Shown in pieces: positions 33,852-45,016 of a stretch of DNA of 64,000 nucleotides. The stretch comes from Tipula vernalis (Eukaryota > Arthropoda > Insecta > Diptera > Tipulidae), in contig OY282559.1 of the NCBI GenBank assembly GCA_958295665.1, positions 255,692,461 to 255,756,460 on the forward strand, read 5' to 3'. The notes beneath the pieces were generated by a model. The model made no database searches. It saw nothing but the letters and a program-made list of their open reading frames with translations, and was not told the DNA's origin. A program made the translations under genes and the position numbers. Each line of letters begins with the position of its first letter. Within the stretch, counting starts at the first letter, position 1.

Positions 33852-35260
33852 TTAGACGAGATACTTTTTTTTTTTGGTATAAAGAACATTTTTTAATGAT
33901 GGATCATTCATACTAGGAAACTCGTAATATTGTTTAAGTCGCTTGATTGTTTTTGAATATCCCTGATGTCTACCAAGAGGAGTAATATGGAATTCCTTTA
34001 TAACTTCATTTATGTCTTCTTCGGTTTGGTGCATTGTTGTTCGGGATATAATTTGTAGAATGAGCTTTACCAGCTCATTCTACAAACGGTAACGAACTAC
34101 CAAAAATGGAACTATTGGGAGTTTGTGTTATAGTATCCTCAGATATATCACCAGTGTCTTCTTAAGCATTTCGTTTCGATTGTGCTCTGGTTACAGCTGC
34201 AATTATTCTAGCGAATTCAGATATGTTGAGCCTTTCACAATTTTTTAAACGACTAAGTACATGATTAAAATTCTTTGGTTTATATTCTAAGTCGCCATCG
34301 GATTAAATCGAGAAGAAGCTTTCGGGTTTGTTTTGGTTTCGTCCCGCATCGTTTAGCAATCTACTCGCAAATGAGATTGGTATAGATCTTTCCCTTCGAC
34401 ATCTTGTGATAGAATCGCACCGATTGCGTAATCATTCGCATCTTTAGTTAGAATGAAGATTTCATTGAAATTATGACGTTGAAGTATAGGAGATGAAGTA
34501 ACGACTCAATGAGCATTCCATTCAAATTCTACATTTTTCGGTAACAATCGACTTGAAGGTTCGGAGATCTTGGAATAATCATCAAGATATACAAAACATA
34601 TTAAACCATTTAATCCCAATTGGAGCCTTCCTTCAGACCAAATGGCATTCGCAAAAAATGGTAACGACCCGCTTGGGTACTAAACGCTGTCTTTTCTTTA
34701 TCATCAGCGTGCAGTTTAATTTAATGATACCCATTTGAAAAATCGAGTGTCGTGAAATACATTGCTTTGCCCAGTTGGTCTAATATCTCTGTTATGTTCG
34801 GCAGAGGGAAAAATTGATCACTAGTAATGTTTAATCTATGAAATCCTACAACTAAACGCCATTTTCGTTCATCAGCTGAAGATTTCTTGGGAACGATCAA
34901 TAAAGGAAAGTTCCAAGGACTATTAATTGGCTCGATAATTTTTTCGTTTAGCATCTTATCAACTTGTTTATTAACCTCATCTTTAAGTGATTCGGAGAAA
35001 CGAGATTATTTTACGTGAACAGGTTGCGAATTTTGAAATCTTGGAATCTAATGACAACAAGCGTTTGTTGTAGTCAGTCAGAGTATCGCTTTCTAAGGTA
35101 GAAAACATCGTTGAAATCACGGCTAATTTTGAATATGGAAGATTTTTCTTTTTCGTTCAAGTGACTGAGATTTAGATTTTCAGTAAGCTTGGTCAATCTT
35201 GCTTCTATGTTTGGATTCCATTTCCGATATTTAGTATTATAAAGGAACTTGCTAAAAGCT
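33852..35260 (-). pseudogene. Gypsy-type (17.6/297-like) pol fragment
   Basis: On the minus strand: a linker before RT, MLNEKIIEPINSPWNFPLLI with KWRLVVGFHRLN and TTLDFSNGYH (RT, 34721-34954), then an RNase H segment (NEIFILTKDANDYAIGAILS) near 34400-34470 and an integrase zinc-binding HHCC start (HITPLGRHQGYSKTIKRLKQ) at 33900-33990. Stops and frameshifts are scattered throughout. The order RT-RNase H-integrase is that of gypsy/Ty3 elements. No LTRs were found; the left end is cut by the MITE. Confidence 0.88.
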
Positions 35261-35370
35261 CAGTTTTATTTTACCGATATTAACTGGATAATTGTTGGTA
35301 TTCACTAGTCAGTAGATCAAGTAGGCTCACATCTTGCCACCCAATAAAGGAATCCGATGAACAATACCTA

Positions 35371-36671
35371 TAGGGTGGGCCATCTAACTTTTTTTTTTTG
35401 AACTAGCGGTTATTTTGAGTATGGTAAGGGTTATGCCACTTTTGATTTAACAGAAAGTTAGTTTTATCCTTCCGCTGAACGAAAATGGTTGTGTATTCGC
35501 TTGAACATCGCTGGGAAATATTGAAACATTACTTCGAAAATCATGGTAATGTTGCAGAATGTGTGCGAAAATTCCGTGCGGATTTCGGAAGAAACGAAGC
35601 GCCGGGAGCTCCATATGTGCGTTATTTTGTGAAAAAAGTTAATGAAACAGGCTTGCTAATTAATAAACCAACATGAACCAAGCAGCCAACCTTGCGTACA
35701 CCCGAAAATGTTGATGCTGTAGCCGAGAATGTGCGTGAGTCGCCGGGAACGTCAACTCGTCATCGTGCTCAAGAATTGAACATTTCGCGTACAACATTTC
35801 GACGAATTCTGCATAAAGACCTTGGTATGACACCGTATAAAGTTCAATTAGTTCAGGAATTGAAGCAAAGAGACCACCCATTTCGTTTTCGGTTCGCTGA
35901 GTGGGCTTGCGATCGACTTGAAGAAGATGCCGATTTTGGCAAAAAATCATTTTTTCTGATGAGGCGCATTTCCATCTTGGCAGCTACGTAAACAAGCAGA
36001 ATTGTCGCATTTGGGGCACGGAGAACCCGCACGTGATCGTAGAGAAGCCGATGCATCCTCAACGAGTGACTGTTTGGTACGGATTTTGGTCCGGTGGCAT
36101 CATTGGGCCATTTTTCTTTGAAAATGAGCAAGGAGCCGCCGTTACTGTCAATGGTGAGCGCTACCGCGCCATGATAAACGATGTTTTGCTCCCGGCACTT
36201 GAAGAGGAGGACATAGGCAACATTTGGTTTCAACAAGACGGTGCTCCGTGCCACACAGCACACGTTTCAATTGATCTTTTGCGTACTGTCTTCGAAGATC
36301 GAATTATCAGCCGAAATGCTAATGTGATTTGGCCGCCTCGGAGCTGTGATTTGACGCCGTTGGACTATTATCTTTGGGGTGCCGTCAAAGATAAGTGTTA
36401 CGCCGATAAACCAGCAACAATTGACGCTCTCAAAAACAATATTCGCATTGCCATTGAAGACATAATGCCGCATACCATCGAAAATGTGCTCAAAAATTGG
36501 ACCGACCGTATGGGGTACGTCAAGGCCAGCCGAGGCAGTCATATGAATGAAATAGTATTCCATAATTAATCGGAAGGATGGTTCTTTACAATGAAAAAAT
36601 AAATTTGAAGAAATATTGAGAACTTTTTGTTTTATTGCATTCTTAAAAAAAAAATTATTTGGCCCACCCTG
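35371..36671 (+). mobile_element. rosa-type (DD41D) Tc1/mariner element
   Basis: TAGGGTGGGCCA at 35371 and its inverse TGGCCCACCCTG ending at 36671 are the terminal repeats, followed by poly-T/poly-A subterminal runs. TA dinucleotides flank at 35369-35370 and 36672-36673. Removing the element rejoins AATACC-TA-TAAATG, as found in uninterrupted neighbouring repeat units, so both boundaries are certain. Length is 1,301 bp, normal for the superfamily. Confidence 0.95.
35485..36569 (+). pseudogene. rosa-type mariner transposase, disrupted
   Basis: The N-terminal half (HRWEILKHYFENHGNVAECV, and later LNISRTTFRRILHKDLGMTP) holds the paired helix-turn-helix DNA-binding domain. After a TGA stop at 35674-35676 and a frameshift near 35945, the catalytic domain runs 36033-36569. 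The first Asp lies in FSDEAHFHLG across the frameshift, the second in FQQDGAPCHT (36237-36239) and the third in LTPLDYYLWG (36363-36365). The second and third are separated by 41 residues, giving DD41D, the signature of the rosa group rather than DD34D mariner. The C-terminus RGSHMNEIVFHN looks complete. With one stop and one frameshift it cannot encode active enzyme. Confidence 0.95.
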
Positions 36672-37260
36672 TATAAATGCTTTTAGTATTACGTCAAATT
36701 TCCTCAACTGGAAATATGGTGTGTGGTTCCGATCCGTATATATTGATCTCTATTTGGGTATCTGAAATCAAAGCCAAAATTCTAAAACTTGGTCAGTAGT
36801 TAAATTAGGCCTACGTCTTATCACCCAATAAAGGAATCCGATGAGCAATACCTATAAATGTGTGTTAGTATAACGCCAAAGAGTTCGCCAACTTGAAGTA
36901 TGTTGTGTGGTCCCCATTTATTGATCTCTATTTGGGTATCTGAAATCCAAGCCAAAATTCTAAAACTTGGTCAGTAGTTCAATTAGGCCCACATCTTAGC
37001 ACCAAATAAAGGAATCCGATGAGCAATACCTATGAATGCGTTTAGTATTACGTCAAATTTCCTCAACGGGAAATATGGTGTGTGGTTCCGGTAAAAAATG
37101 CAAATTTCTATATGCAAAATGCATGATAAAATTCTACAAATCGCTGATTAGTTGGCTGATATATAGTATACATCTTACTACCCAATTAGGGGAACCGATG
37201 AGAACGACCTATAACCCTGTTTAGTATTACGTCAAGTTCGACACCCCTTCCCAATATGGA

Positions 37261-39265
37261 TTTAGCATACTTTAAATCGTATTTCGAAATTTTAAGTTAT
37301 AATTTTGTAAATAATTTGTATCCAATATATTTACATAAATCACATTTTATTCCTAAATTATACGTTTAATAATTTACTTTTATTAATATAAACATTATTA
37401 AAAATATTTATAAATTCAATTCTTTATGCAATCGCCTAAATGTATGCATTTTACAAAAAAAAATCATGTTTTTTAGTTGGTGTTGTTGTATTAGGAAAAG
37501 TTTAGGATAAAATTTACAGCGGTCAAAATTTATTATAAATTTGTATTTATTCCTTGAGTCATTGTATAGGGCATCCAATTTTTGGCCATACAGTAATTCA
37601 GGAATTTGACAACGAGTGCGAACATTCAAAGAGGATAGACGTGTTTTTTCTATCCTCTTCAAAAATTTAATTTAATTTTTTTTTTTTTCTTTTTATTTTT
37701 TGTTTCTTATGTACTGATATGTATATACTTTGTATACATACGTATATACATTTTAATTTTAAAGTTTAAATTTAATTCTAATTAAATTCAAGTTTAGTGT
37801 AAGGTGTAGTGAAAATAATTAAACTAAAGTGTAATTTTGGAAAATGCAATCCACCGGGATGCATTTGTCAGGCAATGTTTTTTATTTTTGTAGATAGAAA
37901 AAAAGTGCATGATTTGATATTTTGTGGATTGTAATAAATACAATCAAATTTCAATTTTTAATTACTAAAGTTTAATATTTAGATAGTATTGAAATAAATT
38001 TTAAATTATGGTATATAAAATAAGTCGCAATAAATTTGGTATTAGAGTTTATTTTTACCCACACTTATTTGGATTCTTATGTGTGATTTCGTGTAGATTT
38101 TACAATCGACGCTAATACATAATTATAATTTGGTAAGTACAAACAACAACGAGAAAGAGAATCTTTACGTTGGTTTTGTTTGATACAACCGTCACAAGTA
38201 TTTTACTGTTGTGTAAAATGGGCACTAATACATCCATACAACTTGATTTATATATGGCAGGATCAACAATATGGTTGTACAGCTTTTTGTTCGCTCTTTA
38301 CACGGATTCTGTTAAGGAAATGTAATATATTTTGTTGGATTATGTATTATAATGCACAAACAACACAAAAAGAGAATTTTTTGCGTTACATAGTTTAAGT
38401 GTGTTTATATGCACTATAAGGCCTACTAATACGCACATGAAAGATGGTAGAAAATATTTACCGTCAATGTGTGTTGGTGGTTTTAGTATGTTTTCGGTTT
38501 TAGTATATAAGATTTTGTTACTTGAATGCAGGTGTTGTTAATCTCTTTGTGTTTTTTGTGTATTCACGAAACAACTATGATATTATTGAAATCATGTATT
38601 GTGTAAGCGCAGTGAAATTTTGTATATTCGACTCAAATAGGATTTTTATAATCGAATTGGTTTGAGTCGAATTGGAATTGGGAGCTGTCTTATACAATTC
38701 ATTTGAATTTAATAAATTTTTTTACAGGGTATTACATACTGAATCAAATTGTTTTCTAATTCATTTAATTAATATTATATATTATAAATTGTCTAAATAA
38801 ATAAATTAATAGATAAATGAAACGCGAATTTTGAAATGTTGGTTTAAATTAAGTTAAGATTTGATTTTTGAGTTTAATGGTTGTCTTAATAGATTTATTG
38901 AAATTTAGATGGTGGGATGTACACATAACCGTCATAATTACGTATATGACACATCGATACATTTTTAAGAAAGTAAGGGTTAATTTTCATTGCATTTATT
39001 TATTGTTTTATTTACTTTGCATGCTTGATTTGGTAGGGAATGAGGTCCGTGAACTGAGTTAAAATTTTGGATATATTTGTATTTATTTATTAATAAAGAG
39101 AAAAAATTTCTGAATTATTGATTAGGTTCAGGTTTTTGGTGGCGGTGATCTCTTCAATTGGTAAATAATGCTAATTGGATTTTTATTTAGGTAGTCTAAT
39201 ATTTTATAAGTTTTATTTTTGGGTTGCGAAAATGACTAAGTTGAAGCAAATCAATTGAATATGTA
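37261..39265. other. AT-rich intergenic region, no gene seen
   Basis: No supported coding sequence. A segment near 37420-37545 contains inverted counterparts of short words at 32550-32720 (TTAGGCGATT, TATCCTAAA), which is weak evidence for an old larger element. The rest is low-complexity. Confidence 0.55.
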
Positions 39266-39811
39266 CACTATCAGACATAAATATTTGGATAACATCCGGG
39301 ATTAATCATTGGAGCTGATTTTGGGGTAGCTGATTTTGCTACTCGTGCAAATTACCGCTCAGTCGACTTAGTTAAAGTCGTGGGCGTTTACAATGTTGCT
39401 TATTTGTGTTGATTTGGTTTCAATAAATTTCTTTTTTTTGAAACTGATGCTACCGTTTGATATTACATATTGTAGGGATTTATTTTGATAAGTTTCTTGT
39501 CGTTGCAATTATCAAAAATTATCTTCTGCTAAAATCAATCACTTTATTGGTATTTAATTGTCTTTTATATTAATGTTGCTATTTCGATAAATATTTATGT
39601 ATATAGATTAAAATATTATACTAATTAAATGAATAGCATCGTACGTTATCTAGGATAAGGAAAATTCCCTTTTATATGATATTGTAAACTGCATTGCATT
39701 GCAAAATTATTTGAGGTATTGATGAAAATATTTCAATACTTCTTGTCAGTTTAATTTAATTTAATTATATCAAAGTGTCATAGTTTGTTCGGGTATTTTT
39801 GTCTGATGGTC
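39266..39811. mobile_element. Possible Tc1-like non-autonomous element
   Basis: The left word CACTATCAGACATAAATATT after a TA and the reverse complement of the right end (GACCATCAGACAAAAATA) match over about 18 bp with few mismatches. The TIR resembles Tc1-like ends. No transposase lies in the 0.5-kb interior and the right TA is not evident. Confidence 0.4.
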
Positions 39812-39979
39812 CAGTTGATATTAAGTATATATAATTATATATAATTGTTAGATCGTCTCCAAGCTACAGAAATATTGGTGAATTCTCGCTCAACATCCAG
39901 AAACTTCAAGCAGCAGTTATGTAGCGTAGAAAATGTATTGTTCTTGTGTTATCTATTTTATTTTATTTATCACTAACTA

Positions 39980-42664
39980 ATTTAAATAGGTTATTAATTA
40001 TGTCTCTATTAAATATGTAGTAAAGCAATTTAATTTTCAGGGATACCTGGGAAACTCTAATTGTGTTTTACTAGTAAATATCATATATAGGTACATGTAG
40101 TACTTAACTAAATTATTGATATTCTAGACTTTTTTGGTTGTTATTATGATCAATGTTTAAATTATATTATATACTTTTATAAATAAATAATTATTTTCAA
40201 CATTATTAATTCCGTTTTTCTAGATTTGTAGGAAATTTCCGATTAGTTTAATTTTAATAGTATGGTTAAATATAAATTTTCAACTTTTTATTTTTAAATC
40301 TAGTTGCAGTAGGTAAACAATTAATTAACTATTTACAGGAGAATGGTAACTAATGGAACAAGTGCTGTGAATTTAAATTATAACTTAATAATTTAAAATT
40401 TTTAAACATTCTTCTGGAATTTTAGCTTAGAAGTGGGAGAGTTTACATAGGCAATTTCATAATATGTTAATTGTTGTAATACTTGTATGTAATATATTGT
40501 GTTTTGCTCATTAATATATAATTATTAATTTAGATTAAATATATTTAAAGGTTTCTCTTCCTTAATTTGCTAATAAATAATTCAATTTTCAGAATATAAC
40601 ATAGTTCAGGAATCAATCTTTCATATGGAGATTAAATTAATCCTGAAATTCAGAATTTAGCTTTAATATTATGGTGATTTATTAATTAAAATTAGTTTTC
40701 AGAATTGCCTGGGAAATTACGATATTGATTTTATTTGTTCATTCTTGATATACTACTTATAGTACTAACTGAATTATTGATGATTTTAGGCTGTTGTGGT
40801 GCTGTAACATTATCATTTTTAAATTATTTATTATAAATTTTATAAAATAATTGAATTTTTAATTATTTATTCTCTTTTTCTTGATCGGTAGGAAATTTCT
40901 GATTAGTTTTAAGTAAAATTTTATGTTTAAAATAGTTGTTAACGTTTATTTTAATTCATGTTGCAGTACGTAATAATTAATTAATTAGATATAGAAGGAC
41001 CATGAAAAATGAAATAAGCGCGGTTTTTGTAATCTTAGCTTAGTAATTTTAAATTTTTCTTAAATATTTTATCAGGTAAATTAATAAACGGCGGACAGGA
41101 CAAATCACAACATTAATAATTTTAAGTCCTGATTTAAATTTAGGGAGTCTTGAGTATCCGGCCCTGGATTTCAGAGAAATGATCATCTTATAATATAGTT
41201 AGATTGTGCTGTCTTGTGCTAATCTTTTTATTATATATTGTACTAATAATTTACCAGCTAACGATCACTTTGGTCTCTGTAACCGGGTCGTTTCTGGCCC
41301 AACTAATAATCCTATCCTATCCTTCGGTTTTGTTATATGTATATGGGTGTACTGTGTGTGCCCGGGAGTCCGGGAGATCTTGCTATAATGCTTGGCCGTA
41401 CACTCTCAATCAATCAATCAATCAATAAAATGTTAATTTTTTGTAATGAGTAATGTATTCTGTTTTGTCCATTAAAATATTTTTATTAATTTAGTTTTAA
41501 AATACTTAAAGGGATCTCTTTCTTAATTTACTAATAAATAATCCAATTTTCAGAATAAACATAGTTCTAGAATTAATCATTATTATGGGGATCAAAATTA
41601 ATCCCGAATTTCAAATTTAAATTTTAGTTTGAATCAACCCTCCAGGATTAATAAGTAGTGAATAAGCTGTAGTTTAGAAATTGTGTTGTCCTGTGCTAAC
41701 TATTTTTACTATATAATTACTAACAATTTACTCTTATCCTTCGGCTCTGGATGGATAAATGGGTGTACGATGTGTGCTCGGGAATACTGAAGATGCTGTT
41801 ATAATAATTATTCATTTAAGTAATAAAATTGGTTATTATGATGTTTATTAATTAAATTTAGTTTTCAGAGTCGCCTGAGAATTTGTATGTTAATTTTATT
41901 TGTTGATTCTTAATATACTTATAGTACCTAATTGATTTATTGAATTATTAATAAATCTATATATTTCATGAAAGTTTAATTTCAACTTTATTTTATTTAA
42001 ATTTATCTTTATTTTGTTATAATGATGTTTTTTATAATACAGTAGAATCCGTTTATACCAAACCATGTATATAACGAACAAAAGCTTATAATGATCATAT
42101 AGTTTTGTCATATAGTTGTGTGCCTTGTATTTGCACAAACACTTATTTTTTCTTATACACTACAAACAAAGAACTACGTTTATAAACGTAAACGAATATT
42201 TGATTAAAATGAACAACCGGCTATAATGAACAAAATTGTGTCCCTTGAGTGTTCGCTATAAGCGAGTTCTACTGTAATTATAATTATAATTATAATTTTA
42301 GCTTAGTAATTTTAGATTTTCTTAATTATTTTATGAGGTAAATTAATGAAAGGCGAACAGGGGGAAATTACAACATTAATAATTTTTAATTTAGGTTTAG
42401 GGAGTCCTGAGTATCCGGCCCTGGATTCCAGAGAAATGATCATCTAAAAATGTAGTTAGATTGTGTTGTCTTTTGTGCCGTCTATTTACTAACTATCGAT
42501 CGCATTGGTGTCTGTAACCGGGTCGAGTCTGTCCCAACTAATAATCCTATCCAATCCTTCGGTTTTGTTATGTGTGAACGGGTGTACGGTGTGTGCCCGG
42601 GAGTCCGGGAGACTTGCTATAATGCTTGGCCGTACACTCACAATCAATCAATCAATCAATCAAT
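39980..42664 (+). repeat. Degenerate tandem duplications with (TCAA)n-ended units
   Basis: Three sequence blocks recur in order. Block X (TTTTCAG...GCCTGGGAAA to a TTGCAGTA word) is at about 40034, 40699 and 41862. Block Z (ACTAATAAATAAT(T/C)CAATTTTC) is at about 40570 and 41527. Block Y (GCTTAGTAATTTTA...CCGGCCCTGGAT...TGCCCGGGAGTCCGGGAGA...(TCAA)n) is at 41038-41427 and 42301-42664, with a decayed partial copy at about 41632-41815. The Y copies are well conserved and end in TCAA repeats like a SINE or LINE tail. Unit spacing varies from about 0.66 to 1.26 kb. No coding capacity was seen. Confidence 0.75.
42040..42274. mobile_element. pogo/Tigger-type MITE
   Basis: CAGTAGAATCCGTTTATA at the left and GCTATAAGCGAGTTCTACTG at the right form short TIRs starting CAGTAGAA, with TA duplications at 42038-42039 and 42275-42276. 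CAGTA-type ends and ATAA-C-rich subterminal words (TATAACGAAC, TATAATGAAC) are typical of pogo-type elements. 235 bp, non-coding. Confidence 0.88.
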
Positions 42665-42779
42665 CATACAGTAATTCAGGAATTTTCGAATTTGAATGTT
42701 CTCGATTCAGAATCCGGAATTTATTTGTTTTAAATAATCTCTTTTAAAAACTTCTTTTATTTCGTTTAAAATATTAGAT

Positions 42780-43740
42780 ATTTTTATTATTAATCTACAT
42801 ATGTATGAACGATTCTAAATCGTAGTTTCGATTAGGATATTCACAATTTTTAGGATTAAAAAAATTTATAGGGTTATAAAGTTTATAGAATTTGTAATAT
42901 TTATATAAATTCTTTAAATTTAAAAATTCTTTAAACGCTATAAATTAGATCAATCCTAATAAATTCGGTAAATTCTACAAATTCTATAAAGTCTAAAAAT
43001 CCAATAGCTTTCTTAAATTCTATAAATTCTGTAAATTCTAGAAATCCTATATATTCTGTAAATTTGATAAATTCAATAAATTCTAAAAATTTTATAAATT
43101 CTTTACGAAGAGTGAAATTATCAAGAATTTTGCAAGTTCAGTTTCGATCTCAATGAGAATAACGAAAAATTTAATTTTTTCCCAGTCAATCTCATCAGGC
43201 GATTAACTGAAAAAAAAAAAAAAAAAAAAATTTCTCGAAATTATCATTCAGATCGAAACTGAACTTGCAAAATTCTTGATAATTTCGTTATTCGTAAAAA
43301 ATTATCTGGTTATGATCGGAAGAACCTTATATTTATAAATTTGATAAGTTTTAAATATGTCTATAAATTTTTAAATTTGATGAATTTTAATCATAATAAT
43401 TCTATAAAATCTACAAATTCTATAAACATTTTAAATTTTATCGATAATATAAATTATAAATTGTTTGAATTTTGTAAATTCCTTGAGTTCTATTAATTGT
43501 AAATTCTACAAACTTAAATTTTACTTGTTTTATAAATACAAAAATTTCTAAAAATCTTATAAACTTTAACAATTTGTATAAATTTTATAAGTTCTATAAA
43601 TTCTATGAATAAAGTTTCAAAATTCAGTAAGTGCGTGTAATTCTACAAATCTCATAAATTCTTTAGTTCTTATAAATTCGGCAAATTCTACAAATTTTTA
43701 TAAATTGTTCAGTTTTTATTGCGTTAATGTTTTTCCGTAT
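42780..43740. repeat. Degenerate AATTCTATAA-type minisatellite field
   Basis: Words such as AAATTCTATAAATTCT, AAATTCTACAAATT and TTCTGTAAATTC recur every ~10 bases in loose order over nearly 1 kb, suggesting an old short-unit expansion. A foldback element interrupts it at 43114-43286. Confidence 0.7.
43114..43286. mobile_element. Foldback element, ~40-bp near-perfect arms
   Basis: GAAATTATCAAGAATTTTGC...CAGTTTCGATCT at 43114 is mirrored by AGATCGAAACTGAACTTGCA...CTTGATAATTTC ending at 43286. About 40 bp of arm are near-perfect and the inner arms continue imperfectly to a poly-A loop at 43210-43231. The transcript would form a strong hairpin. Non-coding MITE or foldback. Confidence 0.82.
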
Positions 43741-43801
43741 TGATTCTAGATTTTTTTTGATCTTAATGTTCTAAATTTACAATGGTAGTAGTTTAGAGTA
43801 T

Positions 43802-44212
43802 TGTAACGAATCGGGAGATGAATGTTGCTAGATCTGCAATAATCCGCCACGGTCTTAAGCGTGCGATGATTTCAGACACAACACCAACACCCGATTGTCA
43901 ACAGAAATTTATTCATCTAGAGGCTTTCAGGCGGTTTTCTATGGTCGGCTAGGACTCAGGGTACGTCGTGGGGTTTCTAAAAGCTTAGATGAATCTGGTT
44001 GAACCGCGTAAAATGATAAAGGGGAAAAACGAATGCAATAGGATTATGCTGGGATTAGTATGGGATATGACAAAAGGAAGCCAATTTGTTTGGGCGCCAC
44101 TGTAACGAATCGGGAGATGAACGTTGCTAGATCTGCAATAATCCGCCACGGTCTTAAGCGTGCGATGATTTCAGACACAACACCAACACCCGATTGTCAA
44201 CAGAAATTTATT
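43802..44212 (-). mobile_element. TRIM-like LTR structure with PBS
   Basis: Direct repeats 43802-43913 and 44101-44212 are 112 bp and differ by one base (AATGTTGC versus AACGTTGC). Read on the minus strand the repeat ends in TTCGTTACA and is followed after one base by TGGCGCCCAA at about 44099-44090, the start of a tRNA-Lys-type primer-binding site used by gypsy-like elements. The interior is only 187 bp and non-coding. The arrangement LTR-PBS-short interior-LTR fits a terminal-repeat retrotransposon in miniature. No clear polypurine tract or target duplication was found, so a tandem duplication of an LTR edge remains possible. Confidence 0.6.
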
Positions 44213-45016
44213 GCATCATTATCCTCACACTTTTATTTAATTTAGTTTTTTTTTCGTATGCGCATCTTGGTCCAGTTAATACCTGTTGATTCTGATGTTA
44301 GTATTCATACGTTTTGTTTCATTTTTTTTCCATTCTTTAAAATCAGTCTTCATTTAATTCATCTGGGTTGAGTGATGCGGCTGCAGGGCATCCTTTCCGA
44401 TGATTCGTTGATTTGGATGACAAATTAAAGCAGTTGAATCAATCATCCCTGATTTTTGTTTGTATTTCACGTTGCGTTGGCCTGTATTCCGTTAATGTTA
44501 ACGTCGATTTCGCCAACTGTTATCAGCCTGAAATATATGTTATTTTAATAGTTCTGAAAGCGTTTAGCGCAAGTATTTCCAGTATGTGGAATGTATACTG
44601 TGGAGATATTTTGTTCGTATTTACGTTATTTACGTTAGTTCTTCTTCCTCCTAAACCCAATCGCAAGCACGAAATAAGTTTCTCCCGAAAAGACCCAATG
44701 AAAACTTAAATTTTCATCGGATCGGTAGCTAAGCGACCTATCATCTCATCCTCATCTGCAAATATTTTTTTTTCAATTAAATATTTTTGTTTATATTACT
44801 CGTATAACATATTATTGACATTTCATAACATAATTATTATTTGTCGGGTTAACCTTGGACAATACATATATTAGCATTTTTATTTTTATTAATTTTTGAT
44901 CAATAGTTTTGAATATTTCACCATTAATCTAATTAATTCACTATCAATACGTAAATCAGACTTTAATTTGATATAATTGAATTTAAATAACCAAAATCCG
45001 AATCCTATAATTCAAA
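44213..45016. other. Leader region before gypsy gag, no LTR found
   Basis: No open frame with support. I searched by eye for a terminal repeat shared with 50.2-51.5 kb and for a TGG-type primer-binding site and found neither. Confidence 0.5.

Larger units (their letters stand above)
35305..37260 (+). repeat. ~180-bp tandem repeat hosting a mariner
   Basis: GGAATCCGAT-type words recur at 35349, 36833, 37011 and 37191, that is, at 178-181-bp intervals once the 1.3-kb mariner is subtracted. Each unit has AAACTTGGTCAGTAGTT, a TCTTA(T/G)CACC(C/A)AATAA word, GAGCAATACCTATAAATG and a TTTAGTATTACGTCAA word. Four to five diverging units are present. Confidence 0.88.

Noticed and set aside
32540..37545. 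Large ~5-kb element bounded by inverted TTAGGCGATT and TATCCTAAA words
   Set aside because: The words are short, AT-rich and at different spacing at the two ends. Too weak to call TIRs.
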